A program made the position numbers and the translations under genes. This document shows, in pieces, positions 56,125 through 64,000 of a stretch of 64,000 nucleotides of DNA (positions within the stretch are counted from its first letter, which is position 1; each line of letters begins with the position of its first letter). Source of the stretch: Chloroflexota bacterium (GTDB lineage: Bacteria; Chloroflexota; Anaerolineae; Anaerolineales; Villigracilaceae). The notes under the pieces are model-generated. The model was not told the DNA's origin. It did not search any database and worked only from the letters and a program-made list of their open reading frames with translations. The stretch spans positions 62,001-126,000 of the forward strand of contig JACAEM010000031.1 of NCBI GenBank assembly GCA_013388855.1, read 5' to 3'.

Positions 56125-56826
56125 ATGGACTCGACGCTTCTTTCCACGCCTGTGCCTGATCCCCGCGATAAAAAGAAATATTACTTTGCCGACACCTCCC
56201 GGCGCCGCGCCCTCATTTCCTTTGCGCGTTTTCTGTTCTCATTCATCATGAAGATGGATGTCAAGGGGCTGGAGCATTTTCTTGAAAAGGGAGCGGTCAT
56301 CGTCGCCGCAAATCACGTCACCAACTTCGACGTATTCCCGATGCAATTTGCGTTGCCGCGTCCGATCTTTTTCATGGGCAAGGCGGAGTTATTCAAGTTC
56401 CCATTGATGGACCTGCTTCTGCGCAACCTGAGCGCGTTCCCGGTCAATCGCGGTGAAAAGGATGTGTGGGCGATGCGTCATGCCGCGAAGGTGCTGGCTC
56501 ACGGCTTGCCGCTTGGAATGTTCCCGGAGGGAACGCGGTCGAAAGGGAGGGGGCTGGCGGTCGCGAAAACGGGAACAGCCCGATTGGCGATTGAAGCGAA
56601 TTGTCCCATTTTGCCGGTGGCGATCACAGGGTCGGATGTTTTCTTCAAGCGATTCCCGCGCCGGACGCGTGTCCAGATCACTTTGCTTCCATTGCTAATG
56701 CCGGAGCCCGGGGAAAGTCCACTGGCATTGACCGACCGGTTGATGTTTACGCTGGCGCAAGCCCTGCCGGTGGAGATGCGCGGGGTTTATGCCAGTGTGC
56801 CGGAGGGGTTTGAAGCGCCGTGGTAG
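56125..56826 (+). CDS. 1-acyl-sn-glycerol-3-phosphate acyltransferase (PlsC-like)
   Basis: About 233 residues with the acyltransferase signatures NHVTNFD (HX4D, catalytic His and Asp, near residue 66) and FPEGTRSKG (near 142). It esterifies lysophosphatidate in membrane lipid synthesis. One hydrophobic stretch near residue 40 can attach it to the membrane. The start is the ATG at 56125; an in-frame TTG at 56107 is at the predicted mRNA end and cannot be excluded. Confidence 0.9.
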   Translation: MDSTLLSTPVPDPRDKKKYYFADTSRRRALISFARFLFSFIMKMDVKGLEHFLEKGAVIVAANHVTNFDVFPMQFALPRPIFFMGKAELFKFPLMDLLLRNLSAFPVNRGEKDVWAMRHAAKVLAHGLPLGMFPEGTRSKGRGLAVAKTGTARLAIEANCPILPVAITGSDVFFKRFPRRTRVQITLLPLLMPEPGESPLALTDRLMFTLAQALPVEMRGVYASVPEGFEAPW

Positions 56827-56913
56827 GAGTTTGGTAGGGGGTGTGAAGAAATTGGGGAACTTTTTGGGGTCGAGACTCATCTTTTGCATGCTTTATCTGA
56901 AATGGAGGTTTCG

Positions 56914-57669
56914 ATGAATAATAAAAAGATTTTCCAGATTTTTGTCCTCACGGCAGTGTTGCTTGCCATGTTCGCCACCACCACCTCTGCCTCTGCGGCT
57001 GGATGCGGCACGAGTGTAACTGTGGTCAGCGGCGATACCCTGCGCAAGATCGCAGACCGCTGTGGTACAACCGTCTCAGCCATCCAGCGCGCGAACCCTG
57101 AGATCGGCTCCGGGAATTTGATTTACCCTGGTCAGGTTCTGCTTCTGCCTGGCACCATTTTGGGCAGTGATGGCGGTTATTTGATTTACATCGTGGCACG
57201 CGGCGACACAGTGAAGGGACTGGCGGCTCGTTTTGGCTCGACTGTGGACCTGATCGTGGCGCACAACCCCGACATCAAGAATGTCAACCTGATTTATGAA
57301 GGCCAGCGTCTGACGATTTATGTGACGACCCCTGGCGGGAATCTGCCTCCGACCACGCCTCCCCCTTCCAGTGGACAGGTTTACTATGTCCAAAAAGGCG
57401 ACACCCTGCGGAATATCGCCTCCCGCTTTTCCACCACCGTGGAGGATATCCTGAAGGTCAACTCGCAGATTGCCAACCCGAATCTGATTTACGTCGGGCA
57501 AGCCATCACCATCCCCGCAGGCGTTTCCACCTATATCGTCCAGAAGGGTGACACGCTCCGTATTATTGCCGGGAAGTTTGGCACCACCGTGGAAAACCTG
57601 CTCTCTCTGAATCCGAACATCAAGAATCCCAACCTGATCTATGTCGGGCAGGTGCTCAACGTAAGATGA
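56914..57669 (+). CDS. Secreted protein with four LysM domains
   Basis: A 251-residue protein: signal peptide (about 1-29, ending SASAAG) then four LysM repeats at about 32-80, 88-137, 157-203 and 206-251, each with xVxxGDTLRxIAxRxGTTVxxIxxxNPxIxNxNLIYxGQxL. A Pro-rich linker separates repeats 2 and 3. There is no catalytic domain, so it is a glycan-binding or wall-coating protein. GGAGG five bases before ATG 56914 fixes the start. DNA of repeats 3 and 4 is similar, suggesting recent duplication. Confidence 0.92.
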   Translation: MNNKKIFQIFVLTAVLLAMFATTTSASAAGCGTSVTVVSGDTLRKIADRCGTTVSAIQRANPEIGSGNLIYPGQVLLLPGTILGSDGGYLIYIVARGDTVKGLAARFGSTVDLIVAHNPDIKNVNLIYEGQRLTIYVTTPGGNLPPTTPPPSSGQVYYVQKGDTLRNIASRFSTTVEDILKVNSQIANPNLIYVGQAITIPAGVSTYIVQKGDTLRIIAGKFGTTVENLLSLNPNIKNPNLIYVGQVLNVR

Positions 57670-57679
57670 CAACTACACA

Positions 57680-57709
57680 ACATCCCGAAGGTTGAAACCT
57701 TCGGGATGT
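57680..57709 (+). terminator. Hairpin after the LysM gene
   Basis: ACATCCCGAAGGTT pairs with AACCTTCGGGATGT (57680-57693 with 57696-57709). No T tract follows on the plus strand. Confidence 0.55.
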
Positions 57710-57714
57710 TCGAT

Positions 57715-57746
57715 CAAAAAAGGGCGCACTTTCACAGTGCGCCCTT
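57715..57746 (-). terminator. Rho-independent terminator of ppdK
   Basis: An 11-bp stem (57720-57730 with 57736-57746) and 5-base loop, followed on the minus strand by TTTTTT. Confidence 0.85.
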
Positions 57747-57759
57747 CCTCGTTTTTAAC

Positions 57760-60576
57760 TTACTTTTTCTTGGCGGGTTTCTTTGCTGCAGTTTTCCTGG
57801 CTGGCGCTTTCTTCGCCGCTTTCTTTATCGTCGCTTTCTTGGGCTGGTGCTTCAAAGCGGCGTGCGCTGCGGCGAGTCGTGCCACCGGTACGCGGAACGG
57901 CGAACAGGAAACGTAGTTGTTCCCGATCATGTGACACCACTCAATGGAGTTCGGGTCGCCGCCATGTTCACCGCAGATGCCCACTTCGAGGCTCGGGCGG
58001 GTCTTGCGCCCTTCGGCGATTGCCCAGTCCATGAGCTTGCCAACGCCATGGCGGTCGAGCGTCTGGAAGGGGTTCTTTTCGAGGATGCCCTGTTCCTGAT
58101 AGGTGATCAGGAAGTTGCGCTCGGCGTCATCGCGGGAGTAGCCGTAGGTCATCTGGGTCAGGTCGTTGGTGCCGAAGGAGAAGAATTCGGCGAGTCCGGC
58201 GATCTCACCGGCGGTCACAGCCGCGCGCGGGATTTCGATCATCGTACCAAACTTGTAATCGAACTTGACCTTCTTCTCGTCCATCACAGCCGCGGCGATG
58301 CGCTCGAGTCTCGGCTGGATCCATTCAAGTTCTTTCACGGTTCCGGTCAACGGGATCATGACTTCCGGTTTGACCTTGATGCCGCGCAGGGTACAATCGG
58401 CGGCGGCTTCGAAGATGGCGCGCACCTGCATTTCCACGATCTCAGGCATGGCAATGCTCAAGCGAACGCCGCGCAGACCCATCATCGGGTTGGATTCGTG
58501 CATGCTCTTGATAGCATGGAGCAGGTTTTCCTTGTCTGCCAGATTGTCGGTCTCGCCTTTGACGCGCATCGTGATGACTTCTTCGAGGAGTTTCTCTTCG
58601 TCGGGCATGAACTCATGCAGCGGCGGGTCGATCAGGCGGATGATGACGGGGTAGCCGTCCATCGCTTCGAACAGACCGTCAAAGTCCTTGCGTTGGTAGG
58701 GGAGCAGTTCATTGAGGGCTTCTGTGCGTCCCTCGCTGGTCTTGGCGAGGATCATGCGCTGAACGATGGGGAGGCGTTCGGGTTCAAAGAACATGTGCTC
58801 GGTCCGGCAGAGACCGATGCCCACGGCGCCATAGGAGCGGGCGCGCTGGGCATCCTTCGGGTAATCGGCATTAGCCCAAACCTGCAGGCCGCGGGTCGGG
58901 TAACCGGCGGCGCGGGCATGGCGGATATCCTTGCGGGCGCAGATCTCATCCGCCCATTTGAGAAGGGTGAGCAGGTCGTGTTGTTCCTCCAGGGAGGGGG
59001 CGGTGGTCGGAATCTGACCGATGAACACCTTGCCGGTGTTGCCGTCCACAGAGATCCATTCGCCTTCTTTCACGACAACATCGCCGACTTTCATCTGGCG
59101 GTTCTCGAGGTCGATCTTGATCACAGAAGCGCCCACCACGCACGGAATACCGAACTGGCGCGCGACGACGGCAGCATGGGAGGTGGCGCCGCCTTCGCTG
59201 GTGAGCACACCCTGCGAGGCGATCATGCCGTGAACGTCATCCGGCTTGGTGAACGGGCGAACCATGATGACCCTCTGCTTCTCTTCCTTTGCCATGTGCT
59301 CAGCCTTATCGGCATCGAAGTAGACCTGACCAACCGCCGCGCCAGGGGAGGCGTTCACGCCCTTGGCAAAGAATTTGCCGGTCTTCTCAGCTTCTGCCAT
59401 GGCTTTTTCATCGAATTGGGGGTGGAGCAGGGCATCCACATTGTCGGTCGTCACGCGCTGGACAGCTTGTTCTTTTGTGATGAGTTTTTCATTCGCCATA
59501 TCCACGGCGATCTTCACAGCGGCTTTGGCGGTGCGTTTGCCATTACGGGTCTGGAGCATCCATAGTTTGCCGCGTTCGATGGTGAACTCGACATCCTGCA
59601 TGTCCTTGTAGTGTTTCTCGAGTTTGCTGGTGATGCTCATGAACTCTTTGTAGGCTTTGGGCATCTGCTTGGCGAGATGTTCGATTGGGTCTGCATTGCG
59701 GATGCCCGCCACCACATCTTCGCCCTGGGCGTTGATGAGGTATTCGCCCATCATCTTCTTCTCGCCGGTGGACGGGTTGCGGGTGAATGCCACACCAGTG
59801 GCGGAGTCATCGCCCATATTGCCGAATACCATGGTTACGATATTGACCGCCGTACCGAGATCGTGCGAAATGCCTTCCTTGTTGCGGTAGGCGATGGCGC
59901 GCTTTCCGTTCCACGATTCGAACACCGCTTTCGTGGCGAGTTCAAGCTGTTTATAAACATCCTGGGGGAAGTCAAAACCGACATGCTTCTTGAACACTTC
60001 CTTGAACGTGCCGACCAAAGCCTTCCAGTCATCCGCCGTCATTTCCGTGTCCAGCTTGTAGCCCTTGCTGGCTTTGTACTGGGCCATTGGGTGCTCGAAC
60101 ACTTCATCGTCGAGATTGAAGACAGTGGTACCGAACATTTCGATCAGGCGGCGGTAGGAGTCCCATGCAAAGCGCGGGTTGCCTGTTAGGGCCGTCAGCC
60201 CTTCCACCACTTCGTCGTTGAGACCGATGTTGAGGACGGTATTCATCATCCCCGGCATGGAAAATTTAGCACCGGAACGGCATGAGACCAAAAGCGGATT
60301 CTTCGGGTCGCCAAACTTTTTACCGGTGGCTTTTTCCACCTGCTTCATCGCGGCGACTTGCTGCTCCCACTGTCCGGCGGGGAATTTGCCGGTTTTACGG
60401 AATTCATTACAGGCTTCGGTCGTGACCGTGTATCCGGGCGGGACCGGGACGCCTGCGCGCGTCATGTCGAAAAGTCCGGCTCCCTTGCCACCGAGCAGGG
60501 CGCGAACGCCCTCCCAGGAACCGGCGTATTTTTCTGCTTTCGCGACTTCATTAAAAAGATAGACCCACTTATTCAT
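57760..60576 (-). CDS. ppdK: Pyruvate, phosphate dikinase with Lys/Ala-rich C-terminal tail
   Basis: Reversibly forms PEP from pyruvate, ATP and phosphate. The N-terminal ATP-grasp part has LLGGKGAGLFDMTRAGVPVPPG; the swivelling phosphohistidine domain has GGATSHAAVVARQFGIPCV; the C-terminal PEP-binding barrel ends with the catalytic Cys in GICGEHGGDP. Normal enzymes end near ARLAAAHA; this one adds about 30 residues of KKAxKKAPARKTAAKK character, like histone H1-type tails. GGAGG precedes the start. Total 938 residues. Confidence 0.96.
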   Translation of the reverse strand: MNKWVYLFNEVAKAEKYAGSWEGVRALLGGKGAGLFDMTRAGVPVPPGYTVTTEACNEFRKTGKFPAGQWEQQVAAMKQVEKATGKKFGDPKNPLLVSCRSGAKFSMPGMMNTVLNIGLNDEVVEGLTALTGNPRFAWDSYRRLIEMFGTTVFNLDDEVFEHPMAQYKASKGYKLDTEMTADDWKALVGTFKEVFKKHVGFDFPQDVYKQLELATKAVFESWNGKRAIAYRNKEGISHDLGTAVNIVTMVFGNMGDDSATGVAFTRNPSTGEKKMMGEYLINAQGEDVVAGIRNADPIEHLAKQMPKAYKEFMSITSKLEKHYKDMQDVEFTIERGKLWMLQTRNGKRTAKAAVKIAVDMANEKLITKEQAVQRVTTDNVDALLHPQFDEKAMAEAEKTGKFFAKGVNASPGAAVGQVYFDADKAEHMAKEEKQRVIMVRPFTKPDDVHGMIASQGVLTSEGGATSHAAVVARQFGIPCVVGASVIKIDLENRQMKVGDVVVKEGEWISVDGNTGKVFIGQIPTTAPSLEEQHDLLTLLKWADEICARKDIRHARAAGYPTRGLQVWANADYPKDAQRARSYGAVGIGLCRTEHMFFEPERLPIVQRMILAKTSEGRTEALNELLPYQRKDFDGLFEAMDGYPVIIRLIDPPLHEFMPDEEKLLEEVITMRVKGETDNLADKENLLHAIKSMHESNPMMGLRGVRLSIAMPEIVEMQVRAIFEAAADCTLRGIKVKPEVMIPLTGTVKELEWIQPRLERIAAAVMDEKKVKFDYKFGTMIEIPRAAVTAGEIAGLAEFFSFGTNDLTQMTYGYSRDDAERNFLITYQEQGILEKNPFQTLDRHGVGKLMDWAIAEGRKTRPSLEVGICGEHGGDPNSIEWCHMIGNNYVSCSPFRVPVARLAAAHAALKHQPKKATIKKAAKKAPARKTAAKKPAKKK

Positions 60577-60632
60577 TGGAAACCTCCATGGGTATTGTTA
60601 TTTAATCTGGTGAAGTTTACCACAAAGGATTG

Positions 60633-60660
60633 TTGACAAAAGTGACATTCATAACATAAT
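60633..60660 (+). promoter_or_regulatory. Promoter of the lone receiver gene
   Basis: TTGACA (60633-60638), a 16-base spacer and CATAAT (60655-60660); leader of about 75 bases. Confidence 0.5.
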
Positions 60661-60742
60661 TTATTCCGACTTTTTCTGTTAATATGTTGCAAAGTCCAAA
60701 TCACCCCAAATATATGATAATATACCCCATAGGATGAGTAAA

Positions 60743-61153
60743 ATGCCAACAAGAATTTTTGTTATTGATGACGATACAGCAGTCACCGATCTTCTATCCG
60801 TACTCCTGACATCGCAAGGGTTCGATGTTTGGGCGACCAATAACAGCACGGACGGTCTTACTCATATCCGCGAAAAACTGCCCGATCTGGTCATTCTTGA
60901 TCTTATGATGCCGGAGATGGATGGTTGGGAGATTTGCCGGGCAGTGCGCACTTTCAGCGATGTGCCGATCATCGTACTCTCCGCGCTCAACGACCCTTCC
61001 ATGGTCGCCAGTGTACTGGATGCCGGAGCAGACGATTACCTCACCAAGCCGACTCCCAGCCGCGTGCTTGTGGCGCATATCAACCGTCTTGTCAACCGTA
61101 AAGCAAATGGGACGGCGACAGACCCGACTCTCAGACCGTTGCCCGCTTCGTAG
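60743..61153 (+). CDS. Single-domain response regulator
   Basis: About 136 residues, a receiver with IDDD, phosphoacceptor Asp in LVILDLMMPEMDG (about residue 53), Ser/Thr switch in IVLSAL and Lys in YLTKPTPS, then a short basic tail. There is no output domain, so it may act through protein contact. AGGA is better spaced for the ATG at 60743 than for 60734. No kinase is adjacent. Confidence 0.88.
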   Translation: MPTRIFVIDDDTAVTDLLSVLLTSQGFDVWATNNSTDGLTHIREKLPDLVILDLMMPEMDGWEICRAVRTFSDVPIIVLSALNDPSMVASVLDAGADDYLTKPTPSRVLVAHINRLVNRKANGTATDPTLRPLPAS

Positions 61154-61198
61154 AAGCTCGCTTCCTTCCTAGCTGAAGTCTGCCCCCGTTATTCATAG

Positions 61199-61231
61199 CC
61201 TCCCATCCCCCTACCGTGGACGGGAGGTTTG
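61199..61231 (+). terminator. Terminator of the receiver gene
   Basis: CCTCCCATCC pairs with GGACGGGAGG with one mismatch, then TTTGCGTT. It lies just before the convergent hydrolase stop. Confidence 0.55.
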
Positions 61232-61233
61232 CG

Positions 61234-61998
61234 TTATGCGAGGCGTTTCAACGCCTCGGCGGTCTTCTCTTTTGCTTCCATCATCGGCATGTGACCGACG
61301 CCGCTTAACTCAATCAAATGTGCATGAGGGATTGCCGCCTTAACCTCCCGCGCCCAGTCGATGGGAATCAACACATCCGCATCGCCATGAACGACCACAA
61401 CCGGATATTTCATCCCTGAAAGCAGGGGAGTGGAATCTGGCCGTTCTGCCATTGCCTTGAGTGCACCGATGTACGCGATGGGTTTTTGTCGCTCCATGGT
61501 TTGGCGTGCATAAGCCTGTAATCGCAAATCAGGCGTGAATTTGGGCGCCATCGTTTCGACCACGCCGCCGATGCCTTTCTCTGCCACCTCCACCGCGGAC
61601 TTGTATCGTCCCTCTTTGCGGTCGGGCGAATCCGCCAATACCTGTGAAGCGACCAGTCCCAACCCGGTCACGCGCCTGGGGTGGCAGCGCGCAAATGCCA
61701 AGGCAACATACCCGCCCATGGAATGACCTGCAATGGCGGTCTTTGAAATGCCAAGATGATCCAGCAAACCTGCAATATCTGATGCAAAATCGTCTATTGT
61801 ATAGGGCGAATCAACTGTCGTCGAGTCTCCAAATCCACGCAAATCAGGAACGATCAGGTCAAACTTTTCGCTGAGCAGGGGGATCACATCATCCCATATA
61901 TGGTGGTCAAGAGGGTAGCCATGCAACAATACCAGCGATTTCCCTTTTCCATGCTGTTCATATGCGAGTTGGATGCCATTTAAATTGACCTTTTGCAT
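61234..61998 (-). CDS. Alpha/beta-fold hydrolase
   Basis: A 254-residue hydrolase with HGYPLDHHIWD oxyanion region, PDLRGFGDS, nucleophile elbow GHSMGG (Ser near 93), a cap domain, VVHGDADVLIP for the acid, and GVGHMPMME for the catalytic His. The triad is complete. Substrate cannot be read from the sequence; the pattern fits small esterases or pimeloyl-ester-type enzymes. GAGGAAA precedes the start. Confidence 0.9.
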   Translation of the reverse strand: MQKVNLNGIQLAYEQHGKGKSLVLLHGYPLDHHIWDDVIPLLSEKFDLIVPDLRGFGDSTTVDSPYTIDDFASDIAGLLDHLGISKTAIAGHSMGGYVALAFARCHPRRVTGLGLVASQVLADSPDRKEGRYKSAVEVAEKGIGGVVETMAPKFTPDLRLQAYARQTMERQKPIAYIGALKAMAERPDSTPLLSGMKYPVVVVHGDADVLIPIDWAREVKAAIPHAHLIELSGVGHMPMMEAKEKTAEALKRLA

Positions 61999-62021
61999 TT
62001 TTCCTCATCAATCGTGAGAAT

Positions 62022-62555
62022 TTATTTCCAATTCACAGTGACTTTTAATTTACTGCCCAGTTTCGAATAATAATGCACAAAGCCATGATCGCGTCCGAAT
62101 TCATAAACGCGCCGAGTGATGTCAACATCCGCTTTGCAATATTCAGCGACTTTATCCAATTCGCCGTTTCTGAACCATTCCACAGATTTGACACCGTCGG
62201 CGGTTTTTGCGGCTCCCAATGTTGCCTTGGCGATGGAATCCAGGCTTAGACGGAAGTTCAAGGTGCGAAAAATATCCTGCAACATGTCGGTTGTACGAAA
62301 GGCACGGAAATTCTCGTTCGGCGCGTAGGGTTTCAAAACTTCGTAATCAAAACTGACGATATTGAATCCGATCACACGGTCGGCGGATTTCAACTCGGCG
62401 ACCAAAGCCGCCGCGTCTTTTTCCCAGTACACGGCAAAATCATTCCGCTCCGTGGACCAAGTCACGCCGCACGCCAGCAGTAATTTCGATGCATCGCGTC
62501 CACCGACCTCTTCAAACAACTTCTGGCTTTCCAGATCAAAATAGACGATGTTCAT
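62022..62555 (-). CDS. DEDD-type 3'-5' exonuclease / RNase H-like protein
   Basis: A 177-residue RNase H-fold nuclease. ExoI motif FDLESQ (D7, E9), ExoII GFNIVSFDYEVL (about 63-74) and ExoIII EYCKADVDITRRVYEF supply the four acidic ligands and a Tyr, as in DEDDy enzymes related to YprB and PolB exonucleases. It stands alone without polymerase domains. It lies upstream of the hydrolase and downstream of the nucleotidyltransferase on the same strand, with short gaps. Confidence 0.82.
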   Translation of the reverse strand: MNIVYFDLESQKLFEEVGGRDASKLLLACGVTWSTERNDFAVYWEKDAAALVAELKSADRVIGFNIVSFDYEVLKPYAPNENFRAFRTTDMLQDIFRTLNFRLSLDSIAKATLGAAKTADGVKSVEWFRNGELDKVAEYCKADVDITRRVYEFGRDHGFVHYYSKLGSKLKVTVNWK

Positions 62556-62598
62556 GGTGATTTCCGAATACTTCGATAAATTCAGTACAGGTTTTGAG

Positions 62599-64000
62599 TT
62601 ATGACTGTTGATTTTCAGTCAGCCAAACGCGGGCAAATTGAATGGCTTCTTCACGGGTTGCGATTTTTCCCGTTGCCTGTCCTTCACGGATGGCTTCCAG
62701 TAGTTGACCGATGATCCGCCCGGGTGACAGGTTGAGTTCCTGCATCAATTCATTGCCGTCCAGCAGGCGCGGCGGGGCGATGGTCTCTTCTCGCTTTTCC
62801 CAATAGTTTTCCAATAAGAGGCGGGCAATGTCCAACGCCGCGGCCCAGGTCTCCTGCGTTAATTCATTCCCGCGCGTGCCGCGCAGGTCAGCGAGACCCA
62901 GAAGGACAAGGTCTACACCTGCTTCCCCTGCGTCACGAAAGAAGCGATAGATAGCCTGGCGGGAGGGTTCCTTTTTATTGCTTTCCAGCCGGTTTGTAAA
63001 GATGTGAAAACGCATGTGGTGCAGGATAACTTTTTGGATGCGTTCGATTTCATCGTTACTTAGATTGAAGGCGCGACCGCGCTCCGCAGCTGCCTCTGCA
63101 CCGCGAACATCGTGATCGAAAAAACGGATTCGTCCTGCCTCGTCCACGGACCGGGTGGCTGGTTTTTCGACATCATGATACAGCGCGGCGAAAAACAGCG
63201 CCGCACGGACAGAACGGTCCGTGTTGAGGGATTTGGCAAAGTGTGCGGCAATCTGTTCACGATACCGCCCAAGGCGGAGCGTGAGCAGTCCAGTGAACAT
63301 ATCGTTGGTCTCTTCGGCGGAATATCCCACGCGTAAAGCAGAAATGATCCCATCGAGGTGCCCCAATACACTCAAAGTATGTTCCCAGACATCATAAATA
63401 TGAGGTCGCGTCTGTTGCACTCCCTTTAACGCGGATAATTCTGGTAAAAGAAATGGGAAGACCCCCAGCATTTCCAGCGCGCGGACGGATGCATCCGGTT
63501 TGGGTCCTTCCAAGATCTTGAACAACTCGTCGCGTTGACGTTCCGGCGAAATGTTGGGAAGCAGGCGCGCGGCTTCTTTCATCGCTTTGCGGGTTTCGAG
63601 ATCGATTTTGAAACCAAACATCGCGGCCTGCCGGATTGCCCGTAGAATGCGGACCGGATCGTCTGACAAAGAAGTGCTCAAGCAAGCGCGAATGATTTTT
63701 GCGCGCAGGTCGGATACGCCATTCATCGGATCGATGATGGTTTGTTTATGAATGTCGAAGGCGATGGCATTGATGGTGAAGTCGCGGGCGCGCAGGTCTG
63801 CTTCGAGCGTGGTTCCGTTGCGGTAGGCGGCGAAATCCATGAAGGTGCGCGAACCGTTGGGTTCGGTCACAATGACGCGACCGGTGTCGCGTTCTTCGTC
63901 CAGAATCATGAAATCGGCGTCAAGTTTGTTGGCGACACGTCGGGCGTGGGCAATGCCTTTTGCAGGCAGGGCAAAATCAAGGTCCGGCGGGATGCGGTTG
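62599..64000 (-). CDS. CCA-adding enzyme / poly(A) polymerase family tRNA nucleotidyltransferase, partial (5' end outside window)
   Basis: The frame is open to the window edge (467 codons seen). The N-terminal nucleotidyltransferase head shows RIPPDLDFALP, the metal-binding DxD pair, and RDFTINAIAFD; the RNA-binding DDPVRILRAIRQAAMFG follows, then a C-terminal HD-like domain (ALYHDVEKPATR and FFDHDVRGAEAA) and a helical tail. It maintains tRNA 3' CCA ends or adds A residues. The ATG at 63909 is internal, because the family's catalytic DLD lies upstream of it. Confidence 0.92.
   Translation of the reverse strand, partial: NRIPPDLDFALPAKGIAHARRVANKLDADFMILDEERDTGRVIVTEPNGSRTFMDFAAYRNGTTLEADLRARDFTINAIAFDIHKQTIIDPMNGVSDLRAKIIRACLSTSLSDDPVRILRAIRQAAMFGFKIDLETRKAMKEAARLLPNISPERQRDELFKILEGPKPDASVRALEMLGVFPFLLPELSALKGVQQTRPHIYDVWEHTLSVLGHLDGIISALRVGYSAEETNDMFTGLLTLRLGRYREQIAAHFAKSLNTDRSVRAALFFAALYHDVEKPATRSVDEAGRIRFFDHDVRGAEAAAERGRAFNLSNDEIERIQKVILHHMRFHIFTNRLESNKKEPSRQAIYRFFRDAGEAGVDLVLLGLADLRGTRGNELTQETWAAALDIARLLLENYWEKREETIAPPRLLDGNELMQELNLSPGRIIGQLLEAIREGQATGKIATREEAIQFARVWLTENQQS

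Noticed and set aside
57706-59565. 619-codon open frame on the plus strand
   Set aside because: Exactly antisense to ppdK; it lacks a ribosome site and has no recognisable domain. GC-rich coding strands often leave open complementary frames.

Overview
The window reads as chromosome of an Anaerolineae-type Chloroflexota bacterium. This is inferred from gene style, not from a marker gene: moderately high GC, secreted proteins with long Thr/Pro-rich linkers, NBR1-type Ig lipoproteins, LysM anchors, a VanW protein, GAF-rich signalling proteins and eukaryote-like kinases. I see no rRNA, tRNA, CRISPR array, insertion sequence or phage. Consensus TATAAT/TATACT boxes are common, several only a few bases from the start codon.

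Layout. 1-6.0 kb: edge of a LysM membrane protein, uvrA, then an ECF sigma - DegV - small membrane protein run. 6.0-13.9 kb: a small unrecognised protein and a dolichol-phosphate-type glycosyltransferase, an AAA+ ATPase, GDPD, a membrane-anchored GH3 hydrolase, then a Ser/Thr kinase divergent from an FHA/winged-helix regulator. 14.0-18.4 kb: two surface-type proteins with Asp/Asn-rich low-complexity tails, one being the membrane partner of a second ECF sigma factor, with a multi-pass GT-C-like protein between. 18.4-22.4 kb: pheST behind a complete T-box leader with a UUC specifier. 22.4-26.6 kb: a kamA - lipoprotein - lipoprotein operon whose mRNA appears to begin directly on a 31-codon upstream ORF.

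26.9-38.6 kb looks accessory. It holds a type III-like restriction/modification pair (res, mod), a protein with six tandem CCHC zinc-knuckle repeats, a divergent 925-residue kinase fused to a P-loop-like domain whose Walker A lysine is replaced, and a HerA-like ATPase. Dispersed palindromic repeats sit around and inside these genes, and an array of four 11-bp direct repeats lies before the ATPase. This is the best place to look for an undescribed system.

38.7-45 kb: methyltransferase-like membrane protein, VanW, a Trm112 - HEAT - LytR/CpsA/Psr operon, and two tandem paralogous membrane proteins. 45-53.5 kb is a signalling block: REC-PAS-HD-GYP, a single-domain receiver and a hybrid-input histidine kinase on one strand; on the other a full partner-switching set (STAS antagonist, RsbW-like kinase, GAF-rich SpoIIE/RsbU phosphatase) with no adjacent SigB-type sigma factor. 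53.7-64 kb is mostly metabolism and housekeeping: a PLP desulfhydrase/deaminase, enolase, acyltransferase, a four-LysM secreted protein, pyruvate phosphate dikinase with a Lys/Ala-rich tail, a receiver, a hydrolase, a DEDD exonuclease and the edge of a CCA-adding-type nucleotidyltransferase.
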